Source of the DNA: Hemibagrus wyckioides
Taxonomy: Eukaryota > Chordata > Actinopteri > Siluriformes > Bagridae
DNA: 64,000 nucleotides
Assembly: GCF_019097595.1 (NCBI RefSeq)
Contig: NC_080735.1
Span: 15,167,917-15,231,916 of the forward strand
Direction of reading: 5' to 3'
Numbering within the stretch: position 1 is the stretch's first letter; every line of letters starts with the position of its first letter. This document shows positions 35,801-46,290 of this stretch, piece by piece. Below the pieces are notes generated by a model. That model made no database searches, was not told the origin of the DNA, and saw only the letters and a list, made by a program, of their open reading frames with translations. Made by a program: the position numbers and the translations under genes.

Positions 35801-38800
35801 AAGGACATTAGACTTTGGATGGTCACTAACTTCCTCCTGCTTAACTCTGACAAGACAGAAGTGCTTGTACTAGGACCACATGCAGCTAGAAGTAAGCTTT
35901 CTGATTACAGATTAATGGTGGATGATCTTTCTGTTTCATCTTGTCCAACAGTAAAAGATCTTGGTGTGATTATTGACTCTGGTCTTTCATCTGAAGCTCA
36001 TGTAGGTAATATCACTATGGTAGCCTTCTTTCATCTGAGAAATATTGCCAAGATAAGAAATATGATGTCACTGCACGATGCAGAAAAACTAGTTCATGCT
36101 TTTGTTACCTCTAGGTTGGATTATTGTAATGCCTTACTGTCTGGATGTTCCATTAGGAGCATAAACAAGCTCCAGTTAGTCCATAACGCAGTAGCTAGAG
36201 TCCTAACTAGAACCAGAAGCTATGAATACATCACTCCTATTTTAGCCACACTACATTGTCTCCCAGTCAGATTTCGCATTGATTATAACATACTATTACT
36301 GATCTATAAAGCACTAAATGGTCTTGCACCACAATACCTGAGCGATCTTTAAGTCTTTTATGATCCGCCACGCCTACTCCAATCAAAGGGTGCAGGTTAT
36401 TTGGTAGTACCTCAAGTAGCAAAGGCTACAGCAGGGGGCAGAGTTTTTTTTTTCAAAGCTCCACAGTTATGGAACAGCTTTCCAATTAGTGTTCGGGATT
36501 CAGATACAGTCTCAATGTTTAAGTCTAGGCTGAAGACACATTTGTTTAGTCAAGCATTTAATGTTTAGTTTTCTTAGGTAAAGCAGCAGATCTGGAAGGT
36601 TCATGGGCATAGAATGTTTGGTGTACTGGGATGTTTGGATGCTGTCATCTTACTACCCTCACAAGTCGCTCAAGTTTGCTGACTGTGAAGAGGTTGGACG
36701 CTTCATGTCCCAGGAAGCTTTCATGTCTGTCACCTTCTGCCTCTCATAGATCTGCCATTACATCTGTCAGCTTGTGACAGCAAGGAATTAGTGTCCATAA
36801 TGACCTCAGAAACTACAGTGACCTAACAGTTCCTTATGAGCCATTGATTGCTGTTATAGAAAGGACATTAATCAGTTCCAGTTACACTATTTACTGTTTG
36901 TTGTCCCCCAAATGAGGATGGGTTCCCTTCTGAGCCTGGTTCCTCTCAAGGTTTCTTCCTCATATCATCACAGGGAGTTTTTCCTTGCCACCATCACCAC
37001 AGGCTTGCTCATTAGGGATAAAATAAATTAAGGATAAAATAGTTTATTAATTTAATTGAATAATTTATTTTTATTTCTAGTTATTTATTTCTTCATTTAT
37101 TTTTCCCTCTCCTTTCTCTGTTTATCTTTTTTAGTAAAGCTGCTTTTAGACAATGTCCATTGTAAAAGGCGCTATACAAATAAATAGAATTGAATTGAAT
37201 ATTAATGTTCAGTATGGAGCCACTGAAGCACATCATCACAGTATATATAAAACTATTACTGTAAACCTCTGCACATTTGAAGAACATGTGTAGACACCCT
37301 AAACCAGAGTGACCTAGAATGTTTATCTCATTTTTAATGCAACTGAGCAGTTAAGGGCCTCGCTTAGGGGCCCAACAGTGGCTGTCCAGCAGACTGTAGT
37401 CCAGTATCTTAATCACTGAGCTACCACTTCCCCCCACACAGGCATCTTGCCATACCTTGTGCATGAGTAACACTGATTGTGATATGAATTTCAGTTTCAC
37501 AATAAATCATCCTCTTAAATTACATGTCACATTGGTAAAATAACATAAATGAGCTTGGATGTTTGTGACCAGTTATTAAACTGTCGATGTAGTAGCCCTG
37601 TGTGTGTGTGTGTGTGTGTGTGTATGTTTATGTACTGGTAAGTAGCATTAAATATTGATACTTGTAAATTCATGTCCATTAATTTAAGAAATATTTAGTA
37701 ATACATTTACTTGTTTTACAACTATGACAAAACAATATCTGAAAAGATACCAAAGTGTGTATTTAGCTTACTGCAACAATACCAATAGTGTTCATTATGA
37801 CATCTCCAGAAATTACAAGTGTAGTCAAATTCTCCATTGGTATGCGATGATTGAACTGCTTTGGAGACCTCTGACCATTTATATATACCTGTAAAAAATA
37901 AACATTTTAGGCAATTATTTTAAACACTTTTACAGTATGCGTATTCTCTTATTCCTTTATTTCCCATACCTCATAGCCTTCTGTGTTTTTCACAATAAAG
38001 ATGTCAAAAGCAGATCCTTTGGAAATTTCACAGCATACCATTTCACTATTCTGACCAAAGAACTCATCTATATTGAACCAACGACTGAAGTGAAAAGTAA
38101 TGTCATCACCCTTCAGCCCAAGTAGGTAAGCCAATAACCTGTGTTTAAAAAGTAGAAAGCACACAGGACTAAATATGTAACAAGATTAAAGTCAATCTGA
38201 GCCCAGACTTTTTTATTAGATCTATGTTTCTATTACTGAATGTCATGTGATCAATAATATGAATACATACAACGTTTTTGCAGAAACAACCCCTTGGAGG
38301 TACAAAGCCATTCCTCCATGGATTTCCTCAGTGTAAGGAATGATCTGTGGAGAGTGTAAGAATACTAAATACATGGATTAGTGCTAAAAACATTTTTTTT
38401 TTACGGAAACCACACAGAAGTTAACTGAATTGGACCTCTTCACACACAATATTAATTCCTTAAATGTAAAAATTTATCTGTAAAAGTCACAGTCTGCCAA
38501 ACAGTATTTGTTTTATTTGTTAATTTATTTAATTGGATTTCTGGATTCACTTTTGGATAATGAAATCTTGTTACTCACAGGATTGTTGACAACATTTGTA
38601 ACTTCTGACATGATAGTAGATGGAGACCATCTTGACATGCCGATAGTGGTCATTATTTTAGTCCTTTGTTCATTAATAAGGGTGGGCATGGAGAAGTTCT
38701 GAGAGAAAAGGAATTATGTGAAACAAACAAATAAGAATACATGTTGGCACAACTATTATTTATTTATTTGCTTGTTTGTTTGTACCTCTATACCAATGGT

Positions 38801-41184
38801 GAGAAAAATGTAAACTGCATTGAAAAATCGAACATATAAAGTGCATTGTAATACTAGGAATTCAAAATTTATTTCCATTTTAGAACTTTTTTCTTGTTTA
38901 AAAATAAAAAATTGGGGCCTTTGTTAATTTATCCAAAATTAAGTTTACATATTTCTATTAAAAAAGTAAACTAAACCTATATGTATGTATGAACAAGAAT
39001 TATATGTCATCTTAACTGACCCATTGGTCCACTGTGACATTGAGCTTCCTACGAAAGATGAAGTGAACAGAATCACTGGCATCACTTATTCCCTCATTAC
39101 TAACAGCTCTGTATCGAACCCAGTATTGTTCTTCTTGCTTTAGTCCAGCCAAAGTGAAGATATTCTGCATATTTGACGTGTCTATGGTTGTCCATTCCTC
39201 AACATCAGTTTCAGAATCAGTTGAAGGTGTCAGCCTGTACTCAACTCTGAAGTGTACTGTTTCTCCAGTTGGGGATTTTGAAAGCTTCAGGGTGACTTTC
39301 CCATCACTGGTCTCCACCACAGGTTTGGGAGGTTTGGATACAGGCTGGAACTTAGGATTTTTTAGACTGCCATTCTGATAAAGTTGGATGGAGGTTCCAG
39401 GATTGCTGGGATCAGATATGGACGCAATGATGAATTTGATTCTCTTCTCATTTTTATTGGCCATTGAAAAAGTTGTAAAGAGAGAAAGATTCTGCTTCAT
39501 CCTTGCAGAAATGTCTGGAGAAGTAAACCAAGGCTGTGCTGCATGGAGAATGAAATCTCTCTCACTTGTCTGCCGCAACATCGTGAATGCTTCAGATTTC
39601 TTAAACTCTTCTAGAGCTGCAAGGTAAGCGTCTTCATAATTTAGAGATGTAAATGACAAACATACCACTGCATCAACATCAGGATGAAGACAGATGGAAT
39701 TGAGTGACCCCGATGATTTTATAACTGCGAGGTCCTTCAGTCCACTGGTATAGGAGCTCAATATATTTAATTCAGATGTAATGTCATCTAACCATTTGCT
39801 CATGTTGCTTACATTGAAGGGTGATCTGTAATGGATGTTCAGGATGTCCCCCAGTGCCTTGTCTTCTTGTCTCCCACCCCGAATAGCTGGCAGCACTCTG
39901 AACAGTGCATTCTTGAATGAACATTTGTAATTCTTGTGTAATGCATGAAACTTCAGCAACCTGTTTTTTAGGTCAGGGAACTCATCCGTTATTTGTCTTT
40001 TCATCAAATCTTTGCATATCCTCTCCATTTCATCAAGGTCCTCCAGCAAACTTTCTGTTTCACACACCATGTTTAAACAGATTTCCCTCACCAACTCTGC
40101 AGCCTTACTATCTAAAAGATTGAGAGGATATAGCCACACGGTCAGAGGCACACCTTTATCTTGTTGTTGCTTCATCAGAGCGGGCACCTTCTTGTACACA
40201 TCCAGGGCTTCCTTGTATGTTGTGGGGTTTTCTTCAAGCTCAATGTCACCATAAAATTTGACGCTAATATTTTTAGCCATTTTTTTTTCATCTTCAGTCA
40301 TGTTTAGGGATGCTTCCCCATCTAGGGAAAAATTAGGGACCTTCTTGACCAGTGCATGAAGGTTTCCTTCAATTTCCTGTTTGCTCTCATTTTCTGCACT
40401 GGTATAATCAAACACCATAAAAACCTGAGCTCCATACAGTACTGCTGTAACTACATGCGTGGCTGTTTTCTGGTCAAATACTTCTGGATAGGTGATATTA
40501 CCAAGCTCCTTCATAGTGAGCTGCTCAAATTTTGTTGTCTGGCTGTACTGCATAGTAACTCTGCACTGACGTGTTGAGGATTTGGTATCTAGCAGGTACT
40601 TGGCTGATCCTCCAACTTCCACCAATCCACTTAGAAAACTGGCTTCAAGGGAAGCATTTATATCTAGGAGGTTTGCCTTTTCACTGAGACTGTCAGAGGC
40701 AGCAAAATCTAGATGGGTTTTCGGCTTAGGACGCACATCAAGGTCATCACGCAATGCATTCTTATTCCATAATGTAACACCTGAAACAGGAAATTGATGA
40801 GAATTGAACAATACACTCTTAGCCACAGCTGGCAAATAACACAACCATGAAAATGGAATCCTGAAATGTGTTTGTATGCCCATACTTTTTCCAATTCATG
40901 TACATTTATACTTTTATTATGTAATAATCTGTCAAATACTCATTTGCCTGTTTCAGCCCCATATGGCAGTGACTATATGGTTATAAAATTCAAGTTATAA
41001 GGATTGACTTTTTCAAATATTTCTGAGGTATTGTTAATTATTGAGATATTGTTAAGACAATAGGTAATTTAATGATGATTATGTAAACTGCACCTGGAAT
41101 AAAGGAGTCACTCCGGCAATCATACAACATGCCAGGATATAGAGGTCTTCCCAGGGCAGCTATTTCCATGCATCTGGAATCCAT
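29831..41184 (-). CDS. Stonustoxin-like/FN3/tandem-galectin fusion gene, unit 3 (intact frame)
   Basis: Eleven coding exons in transcription order: 41094-41184, 39021-40780, 38579-38698, 38271-38344, 37970-38138, 37772-37888, 30700-30801, 30490-30578, 30164-30365, 29971-30084 and 29831-29875. All junctions are GT/AG, the phases match throughout, and the total is 2,883 nt (960 residues plus stop). Layout: residues 1-265 MACPF/CDC-like; 266-380 FAT-like helices; 381-505 thioredoxin-like; 514-605 FN3; 618-657 linker; 658-777 first galectin domain; 778-811 second linker; 812-946 second galectin domain; 14-residue tail. No PRYSPRY, signal peptide or membrane segment. The 7-kb intron between the galectin domains is packed with L2, DIRS and Tc1 elements, so joining the two halves rests on phase and exon order. 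If the halves are separate genes, the right part still encodes the stonustoxin-like protein with one galectin domain. Function as a glycan-targeted pore-forming or immune factor is inference. Confidence 0.75.
29971..30801 (-). CDS. Unit 3 second linker and second galectin domain
   Basis: A 34-codon linker exon (30700-30801) is followed by galectin exons 30490-30578, 30164-30365 and 29971-30084. Motifs: [41 protein letters not shown], a tryptophan with [16 protein letters not shown] and FKHR. The HFNPR site reads HFKRG, so the key asparagine is lost although the VVLN strand and W are kept. Phase 0 entry and exit allow it to follow the first galectin domain directly. Confidence 0.8.
30866..31090 (+). 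mobile_element. DIRS terminal fragment
   Basis: Starts with palindromic GGTTACGTATGTAACC and continues CCCTGAGAAGAGAACG and CATGGCTGATGCTAT, a DIRS-type end also present at 33.04 and (inverted) 34.9 kb. Confidence 0.6.
31121..31262. repeat. (CCTTT)n and (CCTGT)n microsatellite
   Basis: Over 100 bp of CCTTT units followed by about seven CTGTC/TTGTC units. Open frames through it are lysine- or proline-like repeats without meaning. Confidence 0.95.
31674..32091 (+). mobile_element. Rex1-like 3' tail inside Tc1
   Basis: Contains CACCTCAACCGCTGCT and ends GGTTGAAATGACAATAAAGC with TTGAATC repeats. Very similar to the insertion at 17516-18028; both include the same upstream block, so they are copies of one short family. 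Confidence 0.75.
32235..32630 (-). pseudogene. Tc1 transposase, N-terminal part
   Basis: Encodes [20 protein letters not shown], then [10 protein letters not shown] (first helix-turn-helix) and a [15 protein letters not shown]-like segment leading to a second helix-turn-helix ([15 protein letters not shown]). The DDE half is destroyed and split by the nested tail. Inactive as it stands. Confidence 0.8.
33040..34925 (-). mobile_element. DIRS-like element, decayed
   Basis: The ends are inverted: CCCCTTCAAAAAGAAATTGACAC... CATGGCTGATGCTAT at 33040-33087 and its complement near 34880-34925. The minus strand at 33610-33720 encodes [33 protein letters not shown] and [18 protein letters not shown], the N-terminal part of the tyrosine recombinase of fish DIRS elements. 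No complete frame remains. Confidence 0.7.
35085..37197 (+). mobile_element. L2-clade LINE, 5'-truncated
   Basis: Reverse transcriptase is readable in two frames: [20 protein letters not shown] up to about 35620, then [17 protein letters not shown] and the catalytic YADDSQLY (35722-35745), continuing to [20 protein letters not shown] and [20 protein letters not shown] ending at 36352. A frameshift near 35620-35650 breaks it. The 3' part has the L2 tail CGCTATACAAATAAATAGAATTG with an AATTG repeat. It sits in the 7-kb intron of unit 3. Confidence 0.85.
37340..37437 (-). mobile_element. tRNA-derived SINE fragment
   Basis: On the minus strand: GTGGTAGCTCAGTGATTAAG, a good A box (TRGYnnARnGG type), followed by a body. 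Only about 100 bp is present. Confidence 0.6.
37598..37624. repeat. (GT)n microsatellite
   Basis: Thirteen GT units in an intron of unit 3. Confidence 0.9.
37772..38344 (-). CDS. Unit 3 first galectin domain (atypical)
   Basis: Three exons (38271-38344, 37970-38138, 37772-37888) with galectin exon phases. [38 protein letters not shown] and VYINGQ/FNHRIP outline the beta-sandwich. In place of HFNPR it reads HFSRW, and the conserved tryptophan and acidic pair are missing. The usual galactoside site is not preserved, so it probably binds another ligand or serves structurally. Confidence 0.75.
39021..40780 (-). CDS. Unit 3 coding exon 2 (MACPF-like, FAT-like, thioredoxin-like and FN3)
   Basis: A 1,760-nt open exon, acceptor tttcag before 40780 and donor GTCAGT after 39021. 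Recognisable stretches are [20 protein letters not shown] (MACPF-like core), LPAIRGG in the helical region, [20 protein letters not shown] (thioredoxin-like) and FN3 with [14 protein letters not shown] and [19 protein letters not shown]. The length equals that of unit 1 although small insertions and deletions have occurred and compensated, a sign of selection. Confidence 0.9.
41094..41184 (-). CDS. Unit 3 coding exon 1
   Basis: ATG at 41184; 30 residues plus one base; donor GTGCAG. Carries the family signature [17 protein letters not shown]. Same length and phase as in units 1 and 2. Confidence 0.85.
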
Positions 41185-41336
41185 GACTGTTGCAAGAGAA
41201 AGAAAAAGGCCAGAAAATGAGAAAAGAAGAGAAAATGAGAAGATTTGAAACTGCACAAATTTGTCACTGATATTGAAGTCTGTAATTTTAAGTTAACATA
41301 ATTATTAAAGGGAGAATAAGAAAAATCTATTGTATG

Positions 41337-41725
41337 TGTCAGGAACAGCTGGGCAGTTCCCTGGAAGGGGTGCAGGCAGGCGAATCTCTGGAGCCTGCTT
41401 TGTTGTGTGCATTTTGTTCCACGCCTTCCCCTTTGTTCTCATTCCCACCATGTCACCGTTGTCCTCATTGGCCCTAATGTTCTGCCCTATATATAGGAAT
41501 TCTCTTGTACCTGTCTTTGTTGGGCATTATTTCTGTTCTTGTTATTGTGTATCATCATGTCTTCGTTAATAGGTTAGTCTGCCCCATGTCTTGTGTTTAC
41601 GTTAATAAAGCAGTGCTGATTTGAATCCTGCATATGGGTCTGACTCCATGGCATGCAGGCACATGTGGCGACCAGGGAGCTCTGGGTTTGAACCCCGCAC
41701 TTGGCGGGAATGCCCGGACATTACA
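41337..41725 (+). mobile_element. Solo LTR with 5-bp target duplication
   Basis: Begins TGTCAGGAAC, has a CTATATATAGG promoter-like box and an AATAAA, ends GGACATTACA. Flanked by GTATG (41332-41336 and 41726-41730). The same place in unit 1 (around 7725) reads 'aatctattgtattatgcat' without the insertion, so it entered unit 3 after the duplication. Confidence 0.85.
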
Positions 41726-41764
41726 GTATGATGCATCTAAAAATTATGCATTGTTATAGCACTC

Positions 41765-42030
41765 ATTTTTAGCAGCCTCTTTATCCTGGCCAGGTGGATC
41801 AGGACCTTTATCCTATTACCAGGATAGTAAGGCAAGAATGGGTGGCTGTATCACAAGCCACCATGCACACACATTTAAACACTCATTCACATTTATATGC
41901 AATTTTTCTTAGCCAGTCCATCTACTGCCATGTTTTTGGGAGGTGGGGTAAGAGGATGTTTGGGAGGAGACTGGAGAATCCAAAAGAAAACCACATGAAC
42001 ATGGGGATAATTTGCACAGAAACTCCATAC
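41765..42030 (+). repeat. Interspersed repeat shared with 20465-20700
   Basis: Parallel copy upstream of unit 3 coding exon 1; see the copy upstream of unit 2. Supports one duplicated block. Confidence 0.6.
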
Positions 42031-42519
42031 ATACAGTAACATAGTAACTTTATAACTTGTTGCAGTAAGATGATGCTGGACTCGTCTGATTAACACTGAC
42101 AATGCCATATACCCACAACTGTAAATATCAGGATCTCAAGGAGTTGTTTAGCAGCACCTCCAGCAGTCAGTACAAACACTCCTGCCATCTACTCCCTCAC
42201 AACCAGACTTCACAGTCTGTTTCTCCCACAAAGCCAAACTTGAGTAAATTAAAAATGAGGAAAATTTAGTATTTTAATTTATAATGATAACAATCTCATT
42301 AATAATCCTATATAGTCTCTAAATGCTTATATATCCAGTTCAGTAGTCAGGTCTGAATCTCAGTTATGCACAGGGGGCATGTTGTTACTCTGTGCAGGAA
42401 TTTGTCAAACTATTATAAAACTATGCTACTATGCTATTTCGTGCTGCTAGCTATGTAAATTCAATACAGTCATACCTTTAATGATTTTTTTTTTTACTGA
42501 AGCATGAGAAAAACAGCCT

Positions 42520-42605
42520 AGAAAAAACTATGTACTTGTTTCCCTATGTACTGTGTCTGCTATATATGGTCAAAATGACAATAAAAGCTTCTTGACTTGG
42601 CTTGA
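42520..42605 (+). mobile_element. Rex1-like 3' tail fragment
   Basis: Short piece ending ATGACAATAAAAGCTTCTTG with a TTGACTTGGC remnant tail. Confidence 0.5.
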
Positions 42606-42609
42606 TGCA

Positions 42610-43045
42610 TGGCTGTCATGTGACACTCCATAGATTTATCACAGTAAAAAAAATTAATGATAAGGCAGGAGCAACTGAGAATCCCTTTGTTGGTTACTCC
42701 CATTATCTGGAAATTAATTACATACTAATGACATAATTAGAAAGTTTACTGATATAATATCATAGTTTATCTTAGGGAGTATTTTAAACTGTTATATTAT
42801 CATTTTACAACATGCTCCTCACATGTTAAAACAGCATGCTCTAACGTTTCAATTCGCTTCTATCCCAGTAAATAATAAAAAATACAGTGGCTTGTCCATA
42901 AATCAAAACCACATATTTGTATCAGATATATGTAAAGGTAACGTGAATGACAATATGATAAACATAATAAATTAATTTACTAACAGCTTTAATAGAAAAC
43001 TAACTCTCATGTCTAGGTTGTCATCACGTAATTTTAACAGTGTTT
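42610..43045. other. Intron sequence upstream of unit 3
   Basis: AT-rich, no repeat or coding signal recognised. Probably the first intron of unit 3, between the candidate noncoding exon (ending 43051) and coding exon 1. Confidence 0.4.
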
Positions 43046-43050
43046 CTTAC

Positions 43051-43133
43051 CTTTAGCTAAAGCTTCCTGAAAACGGGGTTAGTGTGGCTAGTGAAAATGA
43101 AACTAAGAAAGGGAGGAAGGGGCGTGGCTTTTA

Positions 43134-43135
<2 letters not shown>
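43051..43135 (-). promoter_or_regulatory. Candidate promoter and 5' untranslated exon of unit 3 with an ISRE-like site
   Basis: A consensus donor (AAAG then GTAAGAAAC) follows 43051. Upstream on the minus strand lies AGTTTCATTTTCAC (43091-43104), a full match to the vertebrate interferon-stimulated response element pattern AGTTTCnnTTTCnY. Further upstream are a CCACGCCCC box and TCTAAAAG (43128-43135), in the place of the TATA box of unit 1. The start site would fall near the ISRE. Confidence 0.5.
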
Positions 43136-43169
<34 letters not shown>

Positions 43170-43195
43170 TAGCTAGAGAGAGAGAGAGAGAGAGC
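43135..43195. repeat. (CA)n and (GA)n microsatellites
   Basis: About 16 CA units followed by about 10 GA units immediately upstream of the unit 3 candidate promoter. Confidence 0.9.
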
Positions 43196-43239
43196 GAGAG
43201 AGACCCTGTCAGTGCCTAATGATCCTTAAGTGTGAGTGT

Positions 43240-43505
43240 TCATGTATGTGACTGTTAGATGCAGAAAATTTTATTTTCCATGGAAGTTCACAGATGTTTT
43301 CATATTCAGAGTGTACGTTTCCTACGCTAAGGACTCTATGAAGTCAGTGGGGCTATAAGTGAGCTGCAGAATGCTCACCCTAGCGGAGTGTTTATTGTCC
43401 CCAGAGATTTCAACAATGCAAATCTCAAATCAGTGCTTCCTAAATTCCATCAGCAAGTGGACATGAGGGTTTGCAACTGCTGGACCTTGTTTACACAAAC
43501 ATAGT
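43240..43505 (+). mobile_element. Rex1-like LINE fragment (endonuclease part)
   Basis: Parallels 1320-1640: 'gtgagctgcagaatgctcac' followed by coding for PRDFNNANLKS, an endonuclease motif (GDFN type). Truncated on both sides. Confidence 0.65.
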
Positions 43506-43849
43506 CAAACCTCTGCTATGCTATTTTCAGCATACAGACCGCTTGTTATCTTTTTATTAGCTACAAACTGTATTGTAGATGCTTATTTTAAGACTTCTGC
43601 ACTACTGCAACTGAGTATACAAAACATTTTATAATACTTTACATTTGCAATATTATTATATAACGTTTAAATCCACTAGATGGCACCAATGTTCCCAGTT
43701 CTGAAGTGGAACCTTTTAAATTTCTTTCTTGGAATAATACAAATGCAAAGAGGTTCAGAGGTGGGTTATTTTGTATGTAATGTTATTATTAGTATGAATA
43801 CAAATGACCTTTCTGCCAAAACAAAATAGCTATTATTACTAGCTGTTAG

Positions 43850-43905
43850 TTTTCTCAGCCTTCCAGGGATTTCTTTAATGTAAAGAATGATCTGTGGTGA
43901 GTAAA
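43850..43905 (-). pseudogene. Relic of a first-galectin exon
   Basis: Acceptor-like CCACAG then coding for IILYIKEIPGRLR, matching the first galectin exon of units 2 and 3. It lies downstream of a relic last exon (44.86 kb) so it belongs to a rearranged or separate partial unit. Confidence 0.55.
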
Positions 43906-44369
43906 AGCATATTGCATACATGGATTGGTAATAAAATAATTTTTATTAGAAACACAATCAAGTTACATGAACCAGACCTCTTCTCACAGAATAATAATTC
44001 ATTTGTAAGACAAATATCCAGCCAGACATCTAGCTAATTCATTTCTTTTACCTTAAATTAAAACTGGCAAATAACATCATAATGAAAATTGTATATCTAT
44101 ACTTTTTCCAGTTCATATAATTTTATTCTTTTTTTTTTCCTCCATAAATTTGATAATCTATGAATCATTTCTAGGACATAATTCTCCGGACAAATCTGGC
44201 TGATGTATAAGCATGCGATTATGGTCAGCATTCATGATATTTGGTCTCAGTATATTATGATTTCCTTAAGGTAGAAGACATACTATGTTTAAAGACACAT
44301 TACGCATTAATTTTGACCAAGAAAATAAAGTTCAAACATTGTGTGAAACCTTATTATTATTACATTTAT

Positions 44370-45122
44370 GCAATTATTATAATTAGTACATTGTTAAAAT
44401 GACTTATCAAGAAGTAAATAGTTTCTCAATTCACAATAACAACAAAAACAAAACACACCATAATACATTTGGGAAAGATGCATAGTTAGTCAGTCAGCTC
44501 TGCTGTACAATACTGCACATGGATCATGATTTTAGAAATGAGCAGTGAGCGCTCTCTACAATGCTCTCTGCAATAGGGTATTTACATCAGTATTTAAGGA
44601 GGAACAACCCTGTCCACTTCAAACCACTTGTATCTTGTGTTAGTGTGAAGGGATGTGCTGAAACCTGATTGTTTTTGGCATTCTGTCAGATTTGCTCAGA
44701 TTTTTTAAATCAGATCTTTTTGAAAATCATTTTAAACTTTTAACTTGCACTTAATTTTGTACCCTTAAGACATGCCCATAAGCTATTGTAACTGAAATAT
44801 ACTTGAGCAGAGAGTAACAAATAATTGTTGCTCGTTTCGAAGGAAGATGCAAATCCTCAAATGTTGGCAGTTGACTTTCATATTAATATCATCCAATTAT
44901 TAAATAAAACATCTCTTAAGGTTCCTGTTTGTTATGATACAAATAAAAACAAATATATATATATATATTATTTTATTTGAATATTTTGCAAATTGTGACT
45001 TTCTTGATTTTATAAGGGTTGCATCTACAGTAGTATGTCCTACAGAAGTTTAAGGCTAGGATGTAGAGATCATTTTTGTTTAAACACTAACGTTACCAAG
45101 CCTAACTATTGAGTATTTTAAA
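44370..45122 (-). pseudogene. 3' end relic of the fourth stonustoxin-galectin unit
   Basis: Contains the duplicated 3' flank (see 29070-29830), a damaged last exon near 44850-44905 (DDIN followed by a frameshift) and intron sequence up to 45122 that parallels 1040-1200 and 13430-13600, for example 'gattttataagggttgcat'. The galectin exons that should follow are replaced by a Tc1 element. Confidence 0.6.
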
Positions 45123-45124
45123 GT

Positions 45125-46085
45125 TTTACAGTGGAGATCAAAATTACAGAATTTATAAACATTTAATTTTTTCTAAAACATTGTTAATCTTCATTAAACT
45201 CAAAATCTTAAGGAATATTAGCTGTGAGTATATCAGTGTTCTATTAGCATGTTTTACCCTGCCATGTATCTCTATAAAAGGGCCAAATCCTGCTAGAGAA
45301 AACATGCCTCAAACCATGGCACATCCTCCTCCACCTTTTACTGACTTCTTTACACACTTTGGGTTCAGTCTTTCCCCATTTTGATGCCAAACATAATGTT
45401 TCCCATCTGACCCTAATAAATTAAACTTTCCTTTAGTCATCACAGAAGTGCATGGCAAGAACGGTTCAGAACAGGCTTCTACACACAGGGCTGAAGTCAT
45501 ACAAAGCCAGAAAAAAGCCCTTCATCAGTGAAAAGCAAAGAAGAGCCAGCCTGAAGTTTGCAAAAGACCACAGGAATTGGACTGTAGCGGGCTGGAGTAA
45601 GGTAATCTTTTCTGACGAGTCCAATTTTCAGCTTTGCCCAACACCCGGTCATATTATGGTTAGACGGAGACCTGGAGAGGCCTACAACCCACAGTGTCTT
45701 GCACCAACTGTAAAATATGGAGGAGGGTCAGTGGGTGTGCTTCAGCAAGGCTGGAATTGGACAGATTTGTCTTTGTGAAGGGCGCATGAATCAAGCCAAG
45801 TACAGGGTTGTTCTAGAAGAACATTTGCTTCCTTCTGCTAAGACAATGTTCCCCAACTCAGAGGATTGGATTTTCCAACAGGACAATGCACCATGCCATA
45901 CAGCCAGAGCAATCAGAGTCTGGATGAAAGATCACCAGATCAAGACTAGCACATGGCTTGGTTTTGGTTCACAAAAAATGAAACAAAACTGTTCATCTCA
46001 CCAATACATGCATCTGTAAGAAAAAAAAACATGAGAAACTGGTCATTTTGCAGTGGTCTCTTAGTTTTTTCCAGAGCTGTGTATA
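45125..46085 (+). mobile_element. Tc1 element with decayed transposase
   Basis: Terminal sequence ACAGTGGAGATCAAAATTAC at the left, and GGTCTCTTAGTTTTTTCCAG with AGCTGTGTA at the right. Two frames together give the transposase: ARTVQNRLLHTGLKSYKARK and the first catalytic aspartate in VIFSDESNF, then the second in FQQDNAPCHTA. The third acidic residue is missing and a frameshift lies near 45740. Inactive. Confidence 0.8.
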
Positions 46086-46099
46086 TATATAATTATATC

Positions 46100-46290
46100 A
46101 TCTTACCCATTAGTCCACTGTTGCAGTGAGTCACTGGCTTCACTCACTCCCACATTACTAACAGCTCTGTATCGAACCCAGTATTGTTCTGTTGGCTGTA
46201 GTCCAGAAGTATCTATGACTGTCCATTTCCCAACATCAGTTGCTGAATCAGATAAAGTTGTCATCAAACTTTACTCAACTGTGAAGTGTA
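46100..46290 (-). pseudogene. FN3 exon relic of the fourth unit, cut by a Gypsy LTR
   Basis: Parallels the FN3 end of exon 2 in units 1 and 3 (around 4034-4270 and 39021-39250), with a deletion. Similarity stops abruptly at 46290, where the Gypsy LTR begins. The rest of the exon should lie on the far side of the inserted elements, beyond the window. Confidence 0.8.

Noticed and set aside
35359..36352. Host reverse-transcriptase-like gene
   Set aside because: Frameshifted L2 reverse transcriptase with L2 3' tail.
41660..41710. tRNA-like B box (GGTTTGAACCCC) in the solo LTR
   Set aside because: No matching A box at proper distance and no cloverleaf; it lies inside a clear LTR.
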